Below are positions 34,901 to 46,713 of a DNA stretch of 64,000 nt, piece by piece. A program made the position numbers and the translations under genes. The DNA is from Argentina anserina (Eukaryota; Streptophyta; Magnoliopsida; Rosales; Rosaceae): the NCBI RefSeq assembly GCF_933775445.1, contig NC_065873.1, positions 22,692,001 through 22,756,000 on the forward strand, given 5' to 3'. Under the pieces are notes generated by a model that worked only from the letters and a program-made list of their open reading frames with translations, was not told the DNA's origin and made no database searches. Within the stretch, counting starts at the first letter, position 1. Every line of letters begins with the position of its first letter.

Positions 34901-36499
34901 CACAATGTCTGCGATAGATACTTTCTGATCCACTGACTCCACATGTGCCAAAACTCCTGATCTCATGGCGTTATCAGACTTGAGGCAACGATAACGAAAC
35001 ACTGGCTCTCCGGGTCTATGAAAGGACACTACCATGTCAAAACAATCAATCACAGCATGCTGTGGTCTCAACCAATCAATCCCCAAGATCACATCATAAG
35101 TGTGGTCCGGAATCACAATCAACGAAGCAGAGAACTCTCTACTCCCAATCAATATAGGACAAGCTTTGCAGATTGTCTCTAACTCAAGTGACACTCCAAG
35201 GGGTGAAGTGACACATAAGGCGTCCCCGAGAGGTATAGGAATCAATCCTAGCATCTCCACTACTGAACTAGCAATGAATGAATGTGATGCTCCCGTATCA
35301 AACAACACTCTAGCAAGGTAGTCAAAAAGTGATAATGTACCTTCCACCCCTGTGTCTCGCTGACCCACTGCGAACACTCTAGCTTGGCCCGCTGGTAGCT
35401 GTCTCTGCGGCCGTTCCTGTCTACCCGGAAGTGGTCGGGTACAATCTCGAGCTATGTGTCCCACTTGCCCGCACCGGTGGCAGCCTGCTCTCTTCGGTTT
35501 CGGACATGCTGAGGCGTAATGTCCCATCTCATTGCAGCTATAACACCTCACTGCTGCTAATGGTCTGACTGGTGCTGCTCTGATGGCTAAGTGTGGCACC
35601 CTTGTCGGGGCCTGATAGTGGGGTCTTGGCCTCTTCCATGACCTATCCTTCGGCCCTGAGTGCTCGCTGCCTGTATAGACCGCCTTGCCTTTCCCCTTCG
35701 CATCTCTGTTCCCCACATCACCTGCTCGAGTCTTCTATGCTTGTTCCAAACTCATAGCACTCTCAAATATCTGCTCCCGTGAAGTCAGGCAAAGGACTGA
35801 TATCATGGTCTTGTACTCTTGTTTCAGCCCACGTAGATACTTCTGAGCTAAAGCAGTCGCACCCATAGGCCTGACATACCGATACAGTTGCGAGAATCGA
35901 GCATCATACTCTCTAATGGTCATGTCTCCCTGTACCAATGCCAGAAACTCCAACTCTAAGTCCTCCTGTACTGAGGCTGGAAAATACTTCTCTTGGAATA
36001 TGGTGGTGAAATCTCCCCATGTGAATGTAGACACATCCACAGTCTGTCTCATGCTCTTCCACCAATCTAGAGCATCACCCTTGAGAAAGAATGTAGCTAT
36101 CTTTCTCTTCTCAATCTCTGTGCACTCCATCATCTCAAAATAAGTCTCCATACCCTCGATCCAATAGTCAGCTACCATGTGATCTAGTCCCCCATGAAAT
36201 GTCGGAGCTGACAGTGCACTAATATCCTTGATCAGCTTCAACACTCGACCGTCATCTCTAACCGCAGGAGCTGGCTCATCCTGCTCCTCCTGCGGAGCAG
36301 CCTCCTCATAGAGGTTCTCCACGTTGCGGACTCGACCTGTGGCCCTACCTCGACCTCGGCCTACCCGCTCTACCTGTGGAGCAGCCTCCTCATAAAGGTT
36401 CTCCACGTTGCGGACTCGGCCCGCGGTCCTACCTCGACCACGTCCTCTCGCCCGTCCTCGGCCCTTATCAGCGTTCATCACCTTCAAACAACGAAACAC
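31997..36499 (-). CDS. Gypsy gag-pol polyprotein with one in-frame TAG
   Basis: A single minus-strand frame runs from ATG 36499 to the stop at 31997, interrupted only by TAG at 35735-35737. The first 254 residues are gag: a basic RG-rich repeat (two copies of [15 protein letters not shown]), then the capsid/matrix domain. After the TAG (residues counted from Met at 35716) come two CCHC knuckles (C58-C61-H66-C71 and C79-C82-H87-C92), the protease DTGAS (D140), RT with FVDD, RNase H ([10 protein letters not shown]), integrase with HHCC and D-D-E motifs, and a C-terminal chromodomain-like tail ([18 protein letters not shown]). All catalytic motifs I checked are present. The TAG is either a nonsense mutation or a programmed readthrough separating gag from pol; the following AAG does not match the classic readthrough context. 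Confidence 0.9.
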
Positions 36500-36751
36500 T
36501 TAGTCAATACTTGTGAAATCTCGAATTCAACTAAAACAGATTCAATAGGTATCAACATGAAATTTCCGGATAAGATGAATCATCGAAGTATCATCACGAT
36601 ACTTCTCGGAGGACCAAACCATTAGGTATGGCTCCTAAAACACTCTCGCGTACCCAACGACATATCAATACCGAGGAGCATGTGATGGGAGCCCGCCTGC
36701 AGTCGGATCATCGCTCCCGGATGGTATTGATAATCGCCAAATACGCACTTA

Positions 36752-36764
36752 GGCTCTGATACCA
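36752..36764 (-). other. Primer binding site (initiator tRNA-Met)
   Basis: On the minus strand TGGTATCAGAGCC starts two bases after the end of the 5' LTR. It is complementary to the 3' end of plant initiator tRNA-Met, the usual primer for this group. Confidence 0.92.
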
Positions 36765-36766
36765 AC

Positions 36767-39649
36767 TGTAACGACCCCAAAATTTCGAGCCTAAAAACTC
36801 AAAATTCTAAAGTCGTTAAACACAAATAATCTCAAATAAACCGAAATCATTTAAGTGTAACAGCGGATCATTTCTGAGTTCTCAATACAACTCAGACAAC
36901 CGATTATTACAACCCAAATTATCATCCATACACAAAATGGAAATGTAATAATTCTCACAAATCACTCACAAATCTCACAAATGAAAATACACAAATCCTC
37001 ACACACGAATCCATGCTAAAATCTCACCACAAGTAAGATCCGAACGACTTCGAGCCTCTGTAGTCGTCACTCAACCTCCACTAATCAGCACCTGCAGAAT
37101 TATCCCCTACACCATCGAATTGGTGCACCGGGATTGTAAACACAAACCCGGTAAGCTTATAGCTCGTATGAGTAAAATCACAATACAGTTCGCATATCAA
37201 TATATACGAAAGATCACAAAACAACAAATATAAATGCCCCCATGAGCCAATGGTCAGCCCATCTGGTTGACCCAAAGAAATATGAAATAGAACGCTCATG
37301 AGGAAATTAAGTAACCCTTCTGGTTACCCAATGCATTTATAATACGGGTACCAAGAACGCTGGTACACATCTGTTACCCCTCTCGTAATACACCGTTGAT
37401 ATTGGATAGCCACCCGCTACCCAACATCCAAAATACACCGAGTACCCATGAGCAGATAACCACCCGTTACCTCGCATGCAGTACTAAGGCAGACAGACTA
37501 GAGCTCTAACTGTATCGTAACTTTCGCCCGGCCAAAGGCTAGGTTTCGACTTGCCAAACACGTACAATAATCTCACATCATATTGTACCAAAATCAGGTC
37601 CGAAGACAATTCACATTTTAACAATCACAATGTTAAAAATCGCGTACAATAATCACACATCATATTGTACCACACATCACGTCCGATGACAAATCACAAT
37701 TTTTAACATTCTCCGTGATAAAATCATGTACAATAATCACTCATCATATTGTACGTTTTAAAACTTTCACGATATCACCACAATAAAAATCATAACAGTA
37801 TATTATATAGCAAACTATATATATTCGTATTTATTACCATTTATACAATATATACATAGTTCACTATATCCTATACATGTCATATTTCATAAACACCTGA
37901 AGAATTACGTACAATATTCTCACATACTCATGCTCAATTTTCCGTCACCGAAATGACTATTTTTAATGCATTAATAACAGTACGTAATTTAATGAACTAT
38001 ATATATATTATGTACCTATTACCATTATACTATATATATGTAGTCCACTAAATTATATACATGTTATAATTCATTTGATAAACACACTTGCAAAATGTTG
38101 AATCACCACGAGGGTAGATTCGTAAATTCAGTGAGATTTTACTCACCTTATCGACTCGAGCGTAAATCCTCAATTCCCGATGATAATTCCTTTCCTCGAT
38201 TAATGATCACCTTAAAAGAATAAGAAAAGAATTTAGAATCGTTTCGTAAACCTTTAAATGCCGTAACAGTATTAATTGGTTACTGTTCAGCAATTTTCGG
38301 TTTTACGAAATTACTGTTCACGGTTCACTATTCACGGTTACTGTGCAATACTCAATTAATACGTATTTCTGTACGTATAATTACTATATACGTATTTCTG
38401 TACGTATAAATATTAATACGTATTTCTGTACGTATAAATATTAATACGTATTTCTGTACGTATAAATATTAATACGTATTTCTGTACGTATACGTACGAT
38501 TTAAATGTAAATACAACTCAGTAAATAAAATTTACTAAATTACCCTTTTACAAATTACTTTTTACATTTACTGAAAGTAATTTATAATTACATTTACCGA
38601 AGGTAAAAATTTAATTACATTTACCGTAGTAAATAAAATTTACATTTACATTTACCGTTACACAGTAAATTACCAAAATACCCCTATCGGAAAACATTTT
38701 CACACCGCCGCAAGTGGCGGCGCGTGTGGCACACGCGCCACCTCCGGCGGGCCGCGCGTGGGGCCCACGCGCCGAGGCAAACCACGGTGCGTATCACGCC
38801 ACCGCCGCCTCCAAATTCTCCCCCTCCTTCCCCTCTTCCTTCCTACGGCGCCAGACCCTCTCCTACACCCTCCACGCTCCCCCACGCGCCACCACTAGGC
38901 GGCGGTAACCCTCCCCCTCTATCTCCATCCGATCTCACTCCAACACATCAAAAATTAATTACAACAACCACACAATCGTCACTAGCATGTATCTCACCTT
39001 GATTTGATGGTGGAAAGCTTGCCTTGAGCTCGGTGGTGGCGAAGGAGATCGGTGCCGAACTTGCAGGAGACGCAGGAGCTCGGCGTGGCTTCTTGGCGAC
39101 GGTGGAGGTCGCGTCCGGGCCAGGAGGGAGGGAAGTCGAGCTTGCGGTGGCCTAGGGTGTGGCTGTGTGAGCCACGGAGGGCTGAGGTCGGAGGGCAGGG
39201 GAGAGAGAGAGTCGTGAGGAGAGAGAGAAAGTCGAGAGAGTGAGAGAGAAGAGAGAGCGGCGGGTTGAGAGAGAGAAGTGAGATGAGGGTTTCTGATTAA
39301 GGAAACCCTAATCCTATAATTACCTATTTATACTAGTTTCCAAATCGGAAACTAACTTCCGACGTTAATAACTTTTACCTCCGACGTCCGATTCGAACGC
39401 GTCACATATCCACGAACTCGTATCGACGAGCTCTACAACTTCCGTGAAGAAAGTTTTCACAACCGAGCGACGAAATAAAAGTCGATAAATTCGTTCGGAA
39501 ACGTAACGTTTTCTTATTAAACGTTCTCGGAACGTTTCCGTTCCCGTTTCGTAACGTTTGCAAGCAATAATATTCGGTTTAAATCAAACTTCACAACTTA
39601 ATAGAATTTAATTCAATTTAAATAATGCTTGAAAACGAGGGTTATTACA
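36767..39649 (-). repeat. 5' LTR of the gypsy element
   Basis: 2883 bp with the same termini as the 3' LTR. It carries about six copies of the TACGTATTTCTGTACGTATA unit (38356-38500) and the 26-bp stretch that is missing in the other LTR. As the promoter LTR it would drive minus-strand transcription toward 31997. Confidence 0.93.
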
Positions 39650-39749
39650 GTAGAGGGACAACTTCACTGCTGACTTTGGTTTGAGTGGAGGAAGATAAGA
39701 GACTCTGAGCTCTAAAAAGACAAAAAGACAAAAAGAGAAGGGGCTATGG

Positions 39750-40740
39750 CAGAAGAAATTAGGGTTTAGGAAAAAAAATAGGGGTTAGGCGAGGGCGGCG
39801 ATGGCAGAGAACGAGGACTGGGCGATCCGGCCAGTGGGTGTTAACTCCAAGTTGTACCTGATAAGTGAGGAAGAATGGTTGGTCTTGGACATGGGTTTTG
39901 TAAATTCAGGGGGATGGGTATCTGTTTTTGAGGAAAAGAAGCTCCCCAGATTTATTCAAACAGAGATGGCGAAGACGGTTGTATCTATGCTTTGAAACAT
40001 GATCATCATATAATACACCGCTTGAGTCGTCATGATATGAAGCCCTCCGTCCGGCCAGTGTTTTCCGACGTCGGTTCATGTAAGAAGAGAAAGCAACTCC
40101 TGGATGTTTTTCAGAATCGCATTAATTTACTGGCGGATGCCTGATGGCATATTTTGTTATGATCTGAAATCAGAGTGCATGCACACAGTTGAAAAAAGTA
40201 CTTGTTGACTTACGATCATGTCGTTGTTGTGACGAGTTGGGAGGAGAAATGTCGTGGTGTCGACGGAGAGGGAGGAGAAATCTGTTCCGGGCATATACGT
40301 TTATGATACTGAGCAGCACAAACGTATCCCTAGACCAGTACAAGGCCTCCCCACTGATGGCTTGGTCCTTCACCGTCCCGAACTGTATTCAGTGTTATGG
40401 GACACTTGCTCCAAATAGGAACCACCCATCAGGGTTCTCCCAAGTTGGCTCTTGTTTGGCATTCCTATACATTTGACCACCGGAGTCGCCTTCACTTCTG
40501 CAAATTTGTACTCCAAGTCTCTGATGATAGCGCTGGCGCTGACCCCAATTTTCTGCCTCAAATCCTGTCCAATGGGGTCTATCAGCTTGGTGAGCACGAC
40601 AGTGGTATCATCAATTGCACAGCAGGAGTAGGATGACCAATGGAAGAGCCAACAAAGCGGCAACAAGTTTGGGCGATGATCGACAACTTGACAAGAATGT
40701 TCCTTTGTCACCTTCCAAGCGCCGTAGAATTTTTTGAGTG
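39750..40740 (+). pseudogene. Unidentified gene-like fragment, frameshifted
   Basis: From the ATG at 39801 the plus strand encodes MAENEDWAIRPVGVNSKLYL and continues to about 39958 in a protein-like frame. Reading then improves in another frame (RDGEDGCIYALKHDHH) up to about 40140, suggesting one frameshift. Further right (40370-40711), moderately long frames occur on both strands and neither can be preferred. I recognise no domain. It may be a decayed host gene separated from its surroundings by the gypsy insertion. Confidence 0.25.
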
Positions 40741-42525
40741 TCTTATCATTTTATTTACGCATCTATAAATTATGGTCCTTGCATAGATCAAATCTACGAT
40801 GAATGGTTTTGTAGAAACTAATGGTTACTTGTTAACGTACTAACAGACTAACAGGGGTATGTGACTTATAACTGGCTTAACTAAATCTCTGAATAGTCTT
40901 GGTCAATGTGTTCACCTTACATGTTATCAGAACGAGCCGTATCTGTTCAGAACTACAGATTATGTTTTACTAAATGAATCAATGTAATCTGACATCGACA
41001 AGTTGTTAAGCTTGTTAATAGCAAATTGACTAGGGTTTTGTTTTAGCTGATGTATTCTTTTTTTAGTTTATGTTTTAGCTGATGTAGTAGAATGAATGTA
41101 TAAGTCATAATGCTGCTGAGTAAACTAGATTGCCCCTCCAGGTTTTATTTATCAACCATGTTTGTTCTTTTTCACTTATAATTTATAAATAGGGATTGAC
41201 AGTTGAGGAGAACAACAGAACAAAGAGGAGGAGCCTGCGCGCTGGAAGTAGCTTGATTCGGGCATGATGGATCAGCTTTCAAACAAGCAGAGACTCGGTT
41301 GTGAATTTCAAGGAATTAGTAGAATAATAAACTAGTGTGAAACCAGTGCCTATGATTTACTGATTTGGGAAATGTATTGCAGACCAGTATTAATTATTAT
41401 ATGTTGAGATGGTATTTCCATGACTTTAGAAATCAAATGTTGGCTACGTTTGTGCTCCTTAGTAAGCACCATCCTGTGAATTTAGTAAAGTCCTGGAGTC
41501 AATGAAGTAACGTATGTCAAATGGATTATGCTACATTGAATTCAACTATCTCATTTACTGTTCAACGTCTTGCGTTTTGCATTAGTTGACATCTGACTGA
41601 AAATTTAAGTAGAACCGATGACTACTCCTTGGATGTCCTTGGTTTTGATGGTTGCACATTCCCATCTCCTAAAAAACATTTTTTATAGGAAGCTTCTATT
41701 CATACCTCTTAAAACAGTACTTAGACCTCTATCTTTTTCAAATTTCATTTTGACTTTTTCAACCCATGTGAAATTACCAAAAAAACATATAAAAGTGAAA
41801 AAAAAGGAAAACAAGACAATTCTTAACATGTTTATTTTATAAATTTTTGTCAATTATTTATTTATTTATTTATTTTAGACTAATCCTAATCTAAAATAAT
41901 AAATTAAATAAGATGATTTAATTACTTGTATTTTTTATTGTTAAAAAATACAATAAATAACATTATTAATCTTCATGTATCAATTGAAAAGCTACATAAA
42001 ATTTTTGATAAACTTCGTCTGAGAGAGAAAAATTATTCAATAGATGTTATAATTTTTCATGTTGATTTTACTATTTGGCAAATTTCAAATCAATGAATGA
42101 AAAAAAAGAACAATATTATTAATTATTAATTTAGGAGTGAAAGAGAAAATTAATTTGAGAAGATGAATTATGCAATTCTAAAGAAATTTTTTTATTTGTT
42201 TATAATAACTAAATATAAAAATATAATTAGAAAGATATTAATAAATAGTATATTGATTTGATATTTAATAATGATATATTGATTACGAATATTTTTAAAA
42301 AAATTTGTTGGTCTAGATAGCATTTCAAGTATTTGTAAAAATAAAAGAGAAGTTTATTAAGAGAGGAGGTCTAAATACCATTTTTGGAAGTATGAATAAA
42401 ATCTCCCTTTTTTATATCATAACATCAAAAGAAGAAGAAGACCCGGAGAACATATTGTAGCTCACATCATCTGAAAAACTCACTGATTGTGGGTAATTAC
42501 AAGGATGTGCGGCTTCAGTATAAAC
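40741..42525. other. AT-rich intergenic region, no gene seen
   Basis: Very AT-rich sequence, especially 41760-42330, with frequent A and T runs and only short frames. No repeat termini or conserved coding segments were recognised. Confidence 0.5.
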
Positions 42526-42528
42526 CTG

Positions 42529-42664
42529 CGCATTGTTCTATATCATAATATCAAAGCTGGACTTCCTTTTTAAATTTTCTTATTTTCAGATCAAAGGGCA
42601 TTGTTCTATATCATAATATCAAAGCTGGACTTCCTTTTTTAATGTTCTTATTTTCAGACCAAAG
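42529..42664 (+). repeat. Tandem duplication of a 65-70-bp unit
   Basis: The segment GCATTGTTCTATATCATAAT through TTATTTTCAGA occurs twice in direct succession (about 42529-42597 and 42598-42662) with a few substitutions. Each copy contains a CAG end resembling a 3' splice site. Confidence 0.85.
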
Positions 42665-43380
42665 GAATAAATTTCCGTGCAACTTTGGTATATATGATAC
42701 AGTAGTGTGTAAGAAATTCTATGCATGGCAACACAATGTTAGCTACTGAAGCATACATGCATGCTACCGATTGAACATTGTTGATTTATCTGTATTTTAT
42801 CGAAGTGTTGGAGTTTCCTTCTTGGACCAAAATTCAAACAGCCATAACGAGATGACTGAGATTTATCCTACTCTGCTTCCATGGTTTAATGGACAGAGAA
42901 TTATCAGAGGAGCCCGACTTTGTCCATATATTTGTTTGGATTTAAAAGGATGCTTGCACAAGTACCTGCACTTCCCGACTATCTTTGATTTTGCTCCTTT
43001 GAAACCTTATATGCTAATATCTGTGCCAACAAAAATTACAAGTAAACAACCATTTCTTCATAATAAAGACCAAGAAAATGTTATTTAAGCTTCAGGATGA
43101 TGAACTCAATGAACATCAAATTGCAAAAACATTAACCAAAATACAAATCTGAGAGATTTGATGTATAAGGAGATCAGTTTCTTTCCTAGAAAACACTTGA
43201 CATCCTCTCAATTAACTATCTACCACCAAATAAGTTCACCGCACAGATAATTGCAAGAAAGTATGCCAACAGTGAATACTACTACATATGCTATCAAATC
43301 GTAGTTAATCTCAATTTACATATGCCAGTATAATTTTTATGTACTTATATTATATGAAGTTTCTCTATTTGTTTCCTTGA
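42665..43380. other. Intergenic region, weak open frame only
   Basis: A 105-codon open frame (42771-43085, +) has no recognisable domain, no clear splice partners and no composition signal, so it is not called as a gene. Confidence 0.4.
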
Positions 43381-43560
43381 CTTACCCTGATCTTATTTTC
43401 AATTGTAAATCCAGCAATAAACCAAGTAGCAGTAATGTTGATATATAAAGAATGTATGCAATCCTAACTACAAAATGGTTCAGCAATGAGAAACAGAAGC
43501 GCATAATTTATTTGAATGAATTGTGGAAAATCCACTGAAACTATGAGTTCATTGTCTTAC

Positions 43561-44134
43561 CTGAACAGAACTTGCTTCTCCATCAAATATCCATAATACC
43601 CTAGCCTGAGAATTTCAGCACGATTATGTTAATCTTCAGTTACTATACAAAACCAATGAATGGCATCATGCAATCGCTATATCTTTAGATCAATCAGTGG
43701 TCACAATTCACAATATAAATCATTATTTGCAATGCATTCACTAAGAACAGGAAAAATTGAACCAGATGAAACATGTGTGTGTATACAGACGTTATGACCA
43801 CATACACATATATACAAACACATTCATGCACATATGTATACTCATTGTATTTATACAGATATGCAACAGATACATATAGACAGAAAACAACTTGATCATT
43901 GTATGACTTCTACCTTGAGCTGATCAATTCAAACAATAAGAATTGTAACGCTAACAGAAGTGATCATATGCGTTCATACCTGTAAGAACTCATCCTGAGC
44001 TATGTCAAGCACCCCAACTTCCATTTGTAGCCGCGTAAGATCAATGTTACAAAGCAACACCTATTCTGTACATTCTCTGATCATCAAACTGTTCGATGCA
44101 GCCTGTATCTTGTATACTCTAGTAGATATGACAT
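43561..44134 (-). pseudogene. Orphan exons of an unidentified gene
   Basis: Two minus-strand blocks have good splice borders. 44134-43980 begins after TTAATGCAG and ends CAG|GTATG. 43605-43561 begins after TTCTCAG, ends CAG|GTAAG and is exactly 15 codons. In one shared frame they read smoothly (MEVGVLDIAQDEFLQ joined to ARVLWIFDGEASSVQ) but contain a TAG at 44061-44063. The reading looks protein-like, with helical and possibly HEAT-type character, but I cannot name the family. They lie downstream of the RING-H2 stop codon and are not part of that ORF. Probably a gene relic. Confidence 0.35.
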
Positions 44135-44271
44135 CTGCATTAACATCAATAAACACAACAAGTCAATGTAACCACATCGAACACTATATCAGCAAACAAA
44201 TCCCAAATGTCAAATAAATGGTATACCTTTGGTATTTCGACACAATCCCAACTGGGATCATCCAATCCCAA

Positions 44272-44937
44272 TCACGTTGGCATCGAAAACCGGCACAATG
44301 GGCACAAGTGACTCCTCTTCAGCCACTCAACAATGCAATCCTTGTGAAAAACATGGGAGCAGGGCATGCCTATAACCTCCAACCCAGTAGAAAACTCCTC
44401 CAAACAGATACTACATTCATTCACCACACTCAGATTCTCAACTTTAACCTTCTTCAATGCAGCAATAGATGACCTGGTGGCCGGAACCGGATTAAAAACC
44501 TGCCCAGATTCCCAAATAGCCCTCTCAATCTGGTCATGGTCATCAAAGGGGGTCACAGCCACAACACCCAAACTAAAAGGGACCACTTTAACCTCATCAG
44601 GGTCCCCATTTGCAAACTCAGTAGCAATCTCCAAAACAAAGCTGTAAACTTGAGGGACCAAAGCCTCAATGAAGTCCAGGGACACACCTGTCCCAGAGAG
44701 AATGGTGTTGATGGTGTCATGGGTATGTGTAAAGAACACGTTACAGGGTACAAAGAAGGAATCTTGGATTGAGTTCAAGGGTATGAACACATCTTGAGGG
44801 TGGTACAATTGGAGCTGATGAGTGAAGTGAAGGTTAAAGATTAAACAGTCGCCGGAGAACAACTGGGTGTTGGGGAAAGCATGGTTGTCTTGTTCTTGTT
44901 GGTAGATTGAGTATTGGTAAAGGGTCTCCATGTTCAA
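44272..44937 (-). CDS. RING-H2 finger protein, probable E3 ubiquitin ligase
   Basis: An intronless frame encodes 221 residues. The C-terminal RING-H2 finger is complete: C175, C178, C193, H195, H198, C201, C212 and C215, with the conserved Trp (IVEWL) between the sixth and seventh ligands. This finger recruits E2 enzymes, so ubiquitin transfer to unknown targets is likely. The N-terminal 170 residues are not a recognised domain and show no transmembrane segment, so it is not an ATL-type protein; it resembles the many small soluble single-exon plant RING-H2 proteins. ATG at 44937 is used; the second ATG at 44931 is equally possible. A GA microsatellite directly precedes the coding start and would lie in the 5' UTR. 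Confidence 0.88.
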   Translation of the reverse strand: MNMETLYQYSIYQQEQDNHAFPNTQLFSGDCLIFNLHFTHQLQLYHPQDVFIPLNSIQDSFFVPCNVFFTHTHDTINTILSGTGVSLDFIEALVPQVYSFVLEIATEFANGDPDEVKVVPFSLGVVAVTPFDDHDQIERAIWESGQVFNPVPATRSSIAALKKVKVENLSVVNECSICLEEFSTGLEVIGMPCSHVFHKDCIVEWLKRSHLCPLCRFSMPT

Positions 44938-44940
44938 GAA

Positions 44941-44944
<4 letters not shown>

Positions 44945-44978
<34 letters not shown>
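44945..44978. repeat. (AG)n microsatellite in the RING-H2 5' region
   Basis: About 17 AG units, beginning 8 bp upstream of the start codon of the minus-strand RING-H2 gene. Confidence 0.92.
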
Positions 44979-44981
<3 letters not shown>

Positions 44982-45846
44982 GATTAAAACTAAGTGTGAA
45001 GGAAGAGACCAGGTGAAAGGTTGTATGCTGATTTGGGGAATTTTTTTATGCTTCTGTTTGGGAGGATTAGCAGGGTGAAAATTGTGTAATTTATTTTGGT
45101 TTTTGTCTAGTCGGGTTTGCTTTACTGGGCTACCCAGGTTGACATGTAACATTGTTAAAGTTGTCACCAAATTTAGACAAGAAACAAAAATAGATTTATT
45201 AAAATAAAACAAGTTGAATACCCAAAAAAGATATGAACTTGGTACCAAAGTTATTGCTTCTTGACCATGTGTCTTTGTTTCATACCATTTGAATGTCCAT
45301 ACTCCATATTTGTTAACATGATTAGGCTGATTCGTCATTGCAGTAACTATGGCGGTCAATTTTGGTTCTTTTTTTTTATCAACAATTTTGGTTCTTGTGA
45401 TCATGATATTTGCATATGGGGAAGTTGCTTGTTAGCATGTTTTTCATGAAGATCAAGATAACCTCTTTTATTTCGATAAAATATCTCATTGTTTACTTCA
45501 TCTTTAATCTCAAAACGTTTGATTTTAACTGCAGTCATCTGCGTTTTATTTTGTGACATTCTTTTTCGTTTTCTTAGGACATGAAATGGGACAGGGAATG
45601 AAGTTGAATGTTGTTGCTCACCAAGTGAGAAAAGAAAAGTTAGACTTGCAACTGCATGTCTCAGTTTATAGGATCAATGAATCAAAGCAAATTCCAAATA
45701 TGAGTTTTTATAAAAGATGAATGTGCTTCCAAAACCAGTAAAACCTTTCTTAATCTCTCAGGTATGCATATAACCCAAGGACCCACAAATTTATATACAA
45801 GTATCAATAGTTGAGTGCATATGACAGTAATAACTCCCACTGTAAT

Positions 45847-46664
45847 TTATGCAGGCTTCCAACTTGTAAGGACTTCTTGAAACATTTCCGTCATCAACTC
45901 TCTGTCTGCATACTTGAAAAAACCATCCATCTCATGTCTAACATCAAATATCTTGCCAAAACCAAACAAGTACAGCAAACACCCTTTCTTCAGCTTCGGC
46001 AGTTGGTACAGTCCAGCCTCCTGCAGCCTCTCCAGGACATTCCCGGAGTTAATATCTTCCATAAGGCTCTCCTCACAAGCATCTTTTAGCTCTGAAATGT
46101 CATATTTGTTTGCTGCGCCTAAAAGTGCCAACCGGTGCATCCAGAAATCCTCTTGTTTGATGGTTCCATACAGATAACTGACAAGGGCCGTGCAAGATTC
46201 CAGTGACATGTCTTCGATGTCAATCGTGGAGGACACTGTTTCCTTAAGGTCGTGACTGAACATGCTTTGGAACACAGGAGAATATGCTGAAAGAATTGCT
46301 TTGTGAGCTTTTAAAGAGCCTTCTGCTGTGTTTATGGTGACATCAGCATGGATGCCCTCTTCAAGCATTCGAGAGAGGCATTTCAGACAGCTTTGAGTTG
46401 ACAAAGACTGCATCAATCCACCAGTAGGCCATACAGGAGTAGCCTCCCCACCCTAATTTAAACGAGAACATATTGAAAGTATCAGAGAACTGGTAAGTTT
46501 CAAGATATGTGGACATGAGTGCAATGATCTATAACAGTATGAGATCATGTTTTCATATTAATACTAGATTTTCTACATGCTACTGAATTGATGATAAAAC
46601 ACACTGAAACTAATTAGTTAATGGCTAGTTATAAATTTGTCATCGAAAGAACCTTTTGCCATCC

Positions 46665-46713
<49 letters not shown>

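Larger units (their letters stand above)
28956..39649 (-). mobile_element. Complete Ty3/gypsy LTR retrotransposon (chromovirus, Tekay/Del-like)
   Basis: Two nearly identical LTRs (28956-31956 and 36767-39649) bracket a gag-pol region on the minus strand. The right LTR is the 5' LTR. TG...CA termini, a primer binding site complementary to initiator tRNA-Met, a polypurine tract, and the order gag-zinc knuckle-protease-RT-RNase H-integrase-chromodomain-like tail are all visible. The domain order and long LTRs fit the Tekay/Del chromoviruses (inference). LTR differences are few outside a variable repeat array, so the insertion is recent. The flanking pentamers (GGTAC left, GTAGA right) do not match, unlike the two solo LTRs nearby. 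Confidence 0.95.

Noticed and set aside
32408..36143. Several plus-strand frames of 70-166 residues
   Set aside because: They are antisense shadows of the gypsy gag-pol frame.
42771..43088. 105-codon plus-strand frame as a gene
   Set aside because: No recognisable domain, no splice partners, AT-rich context.
43381..43450. Third exon candidate for the orphan exons, ending ATCAGG|GTAAGT
   Set aside because: A good donor but no acceptable acceptor nearby and no frame continuity.
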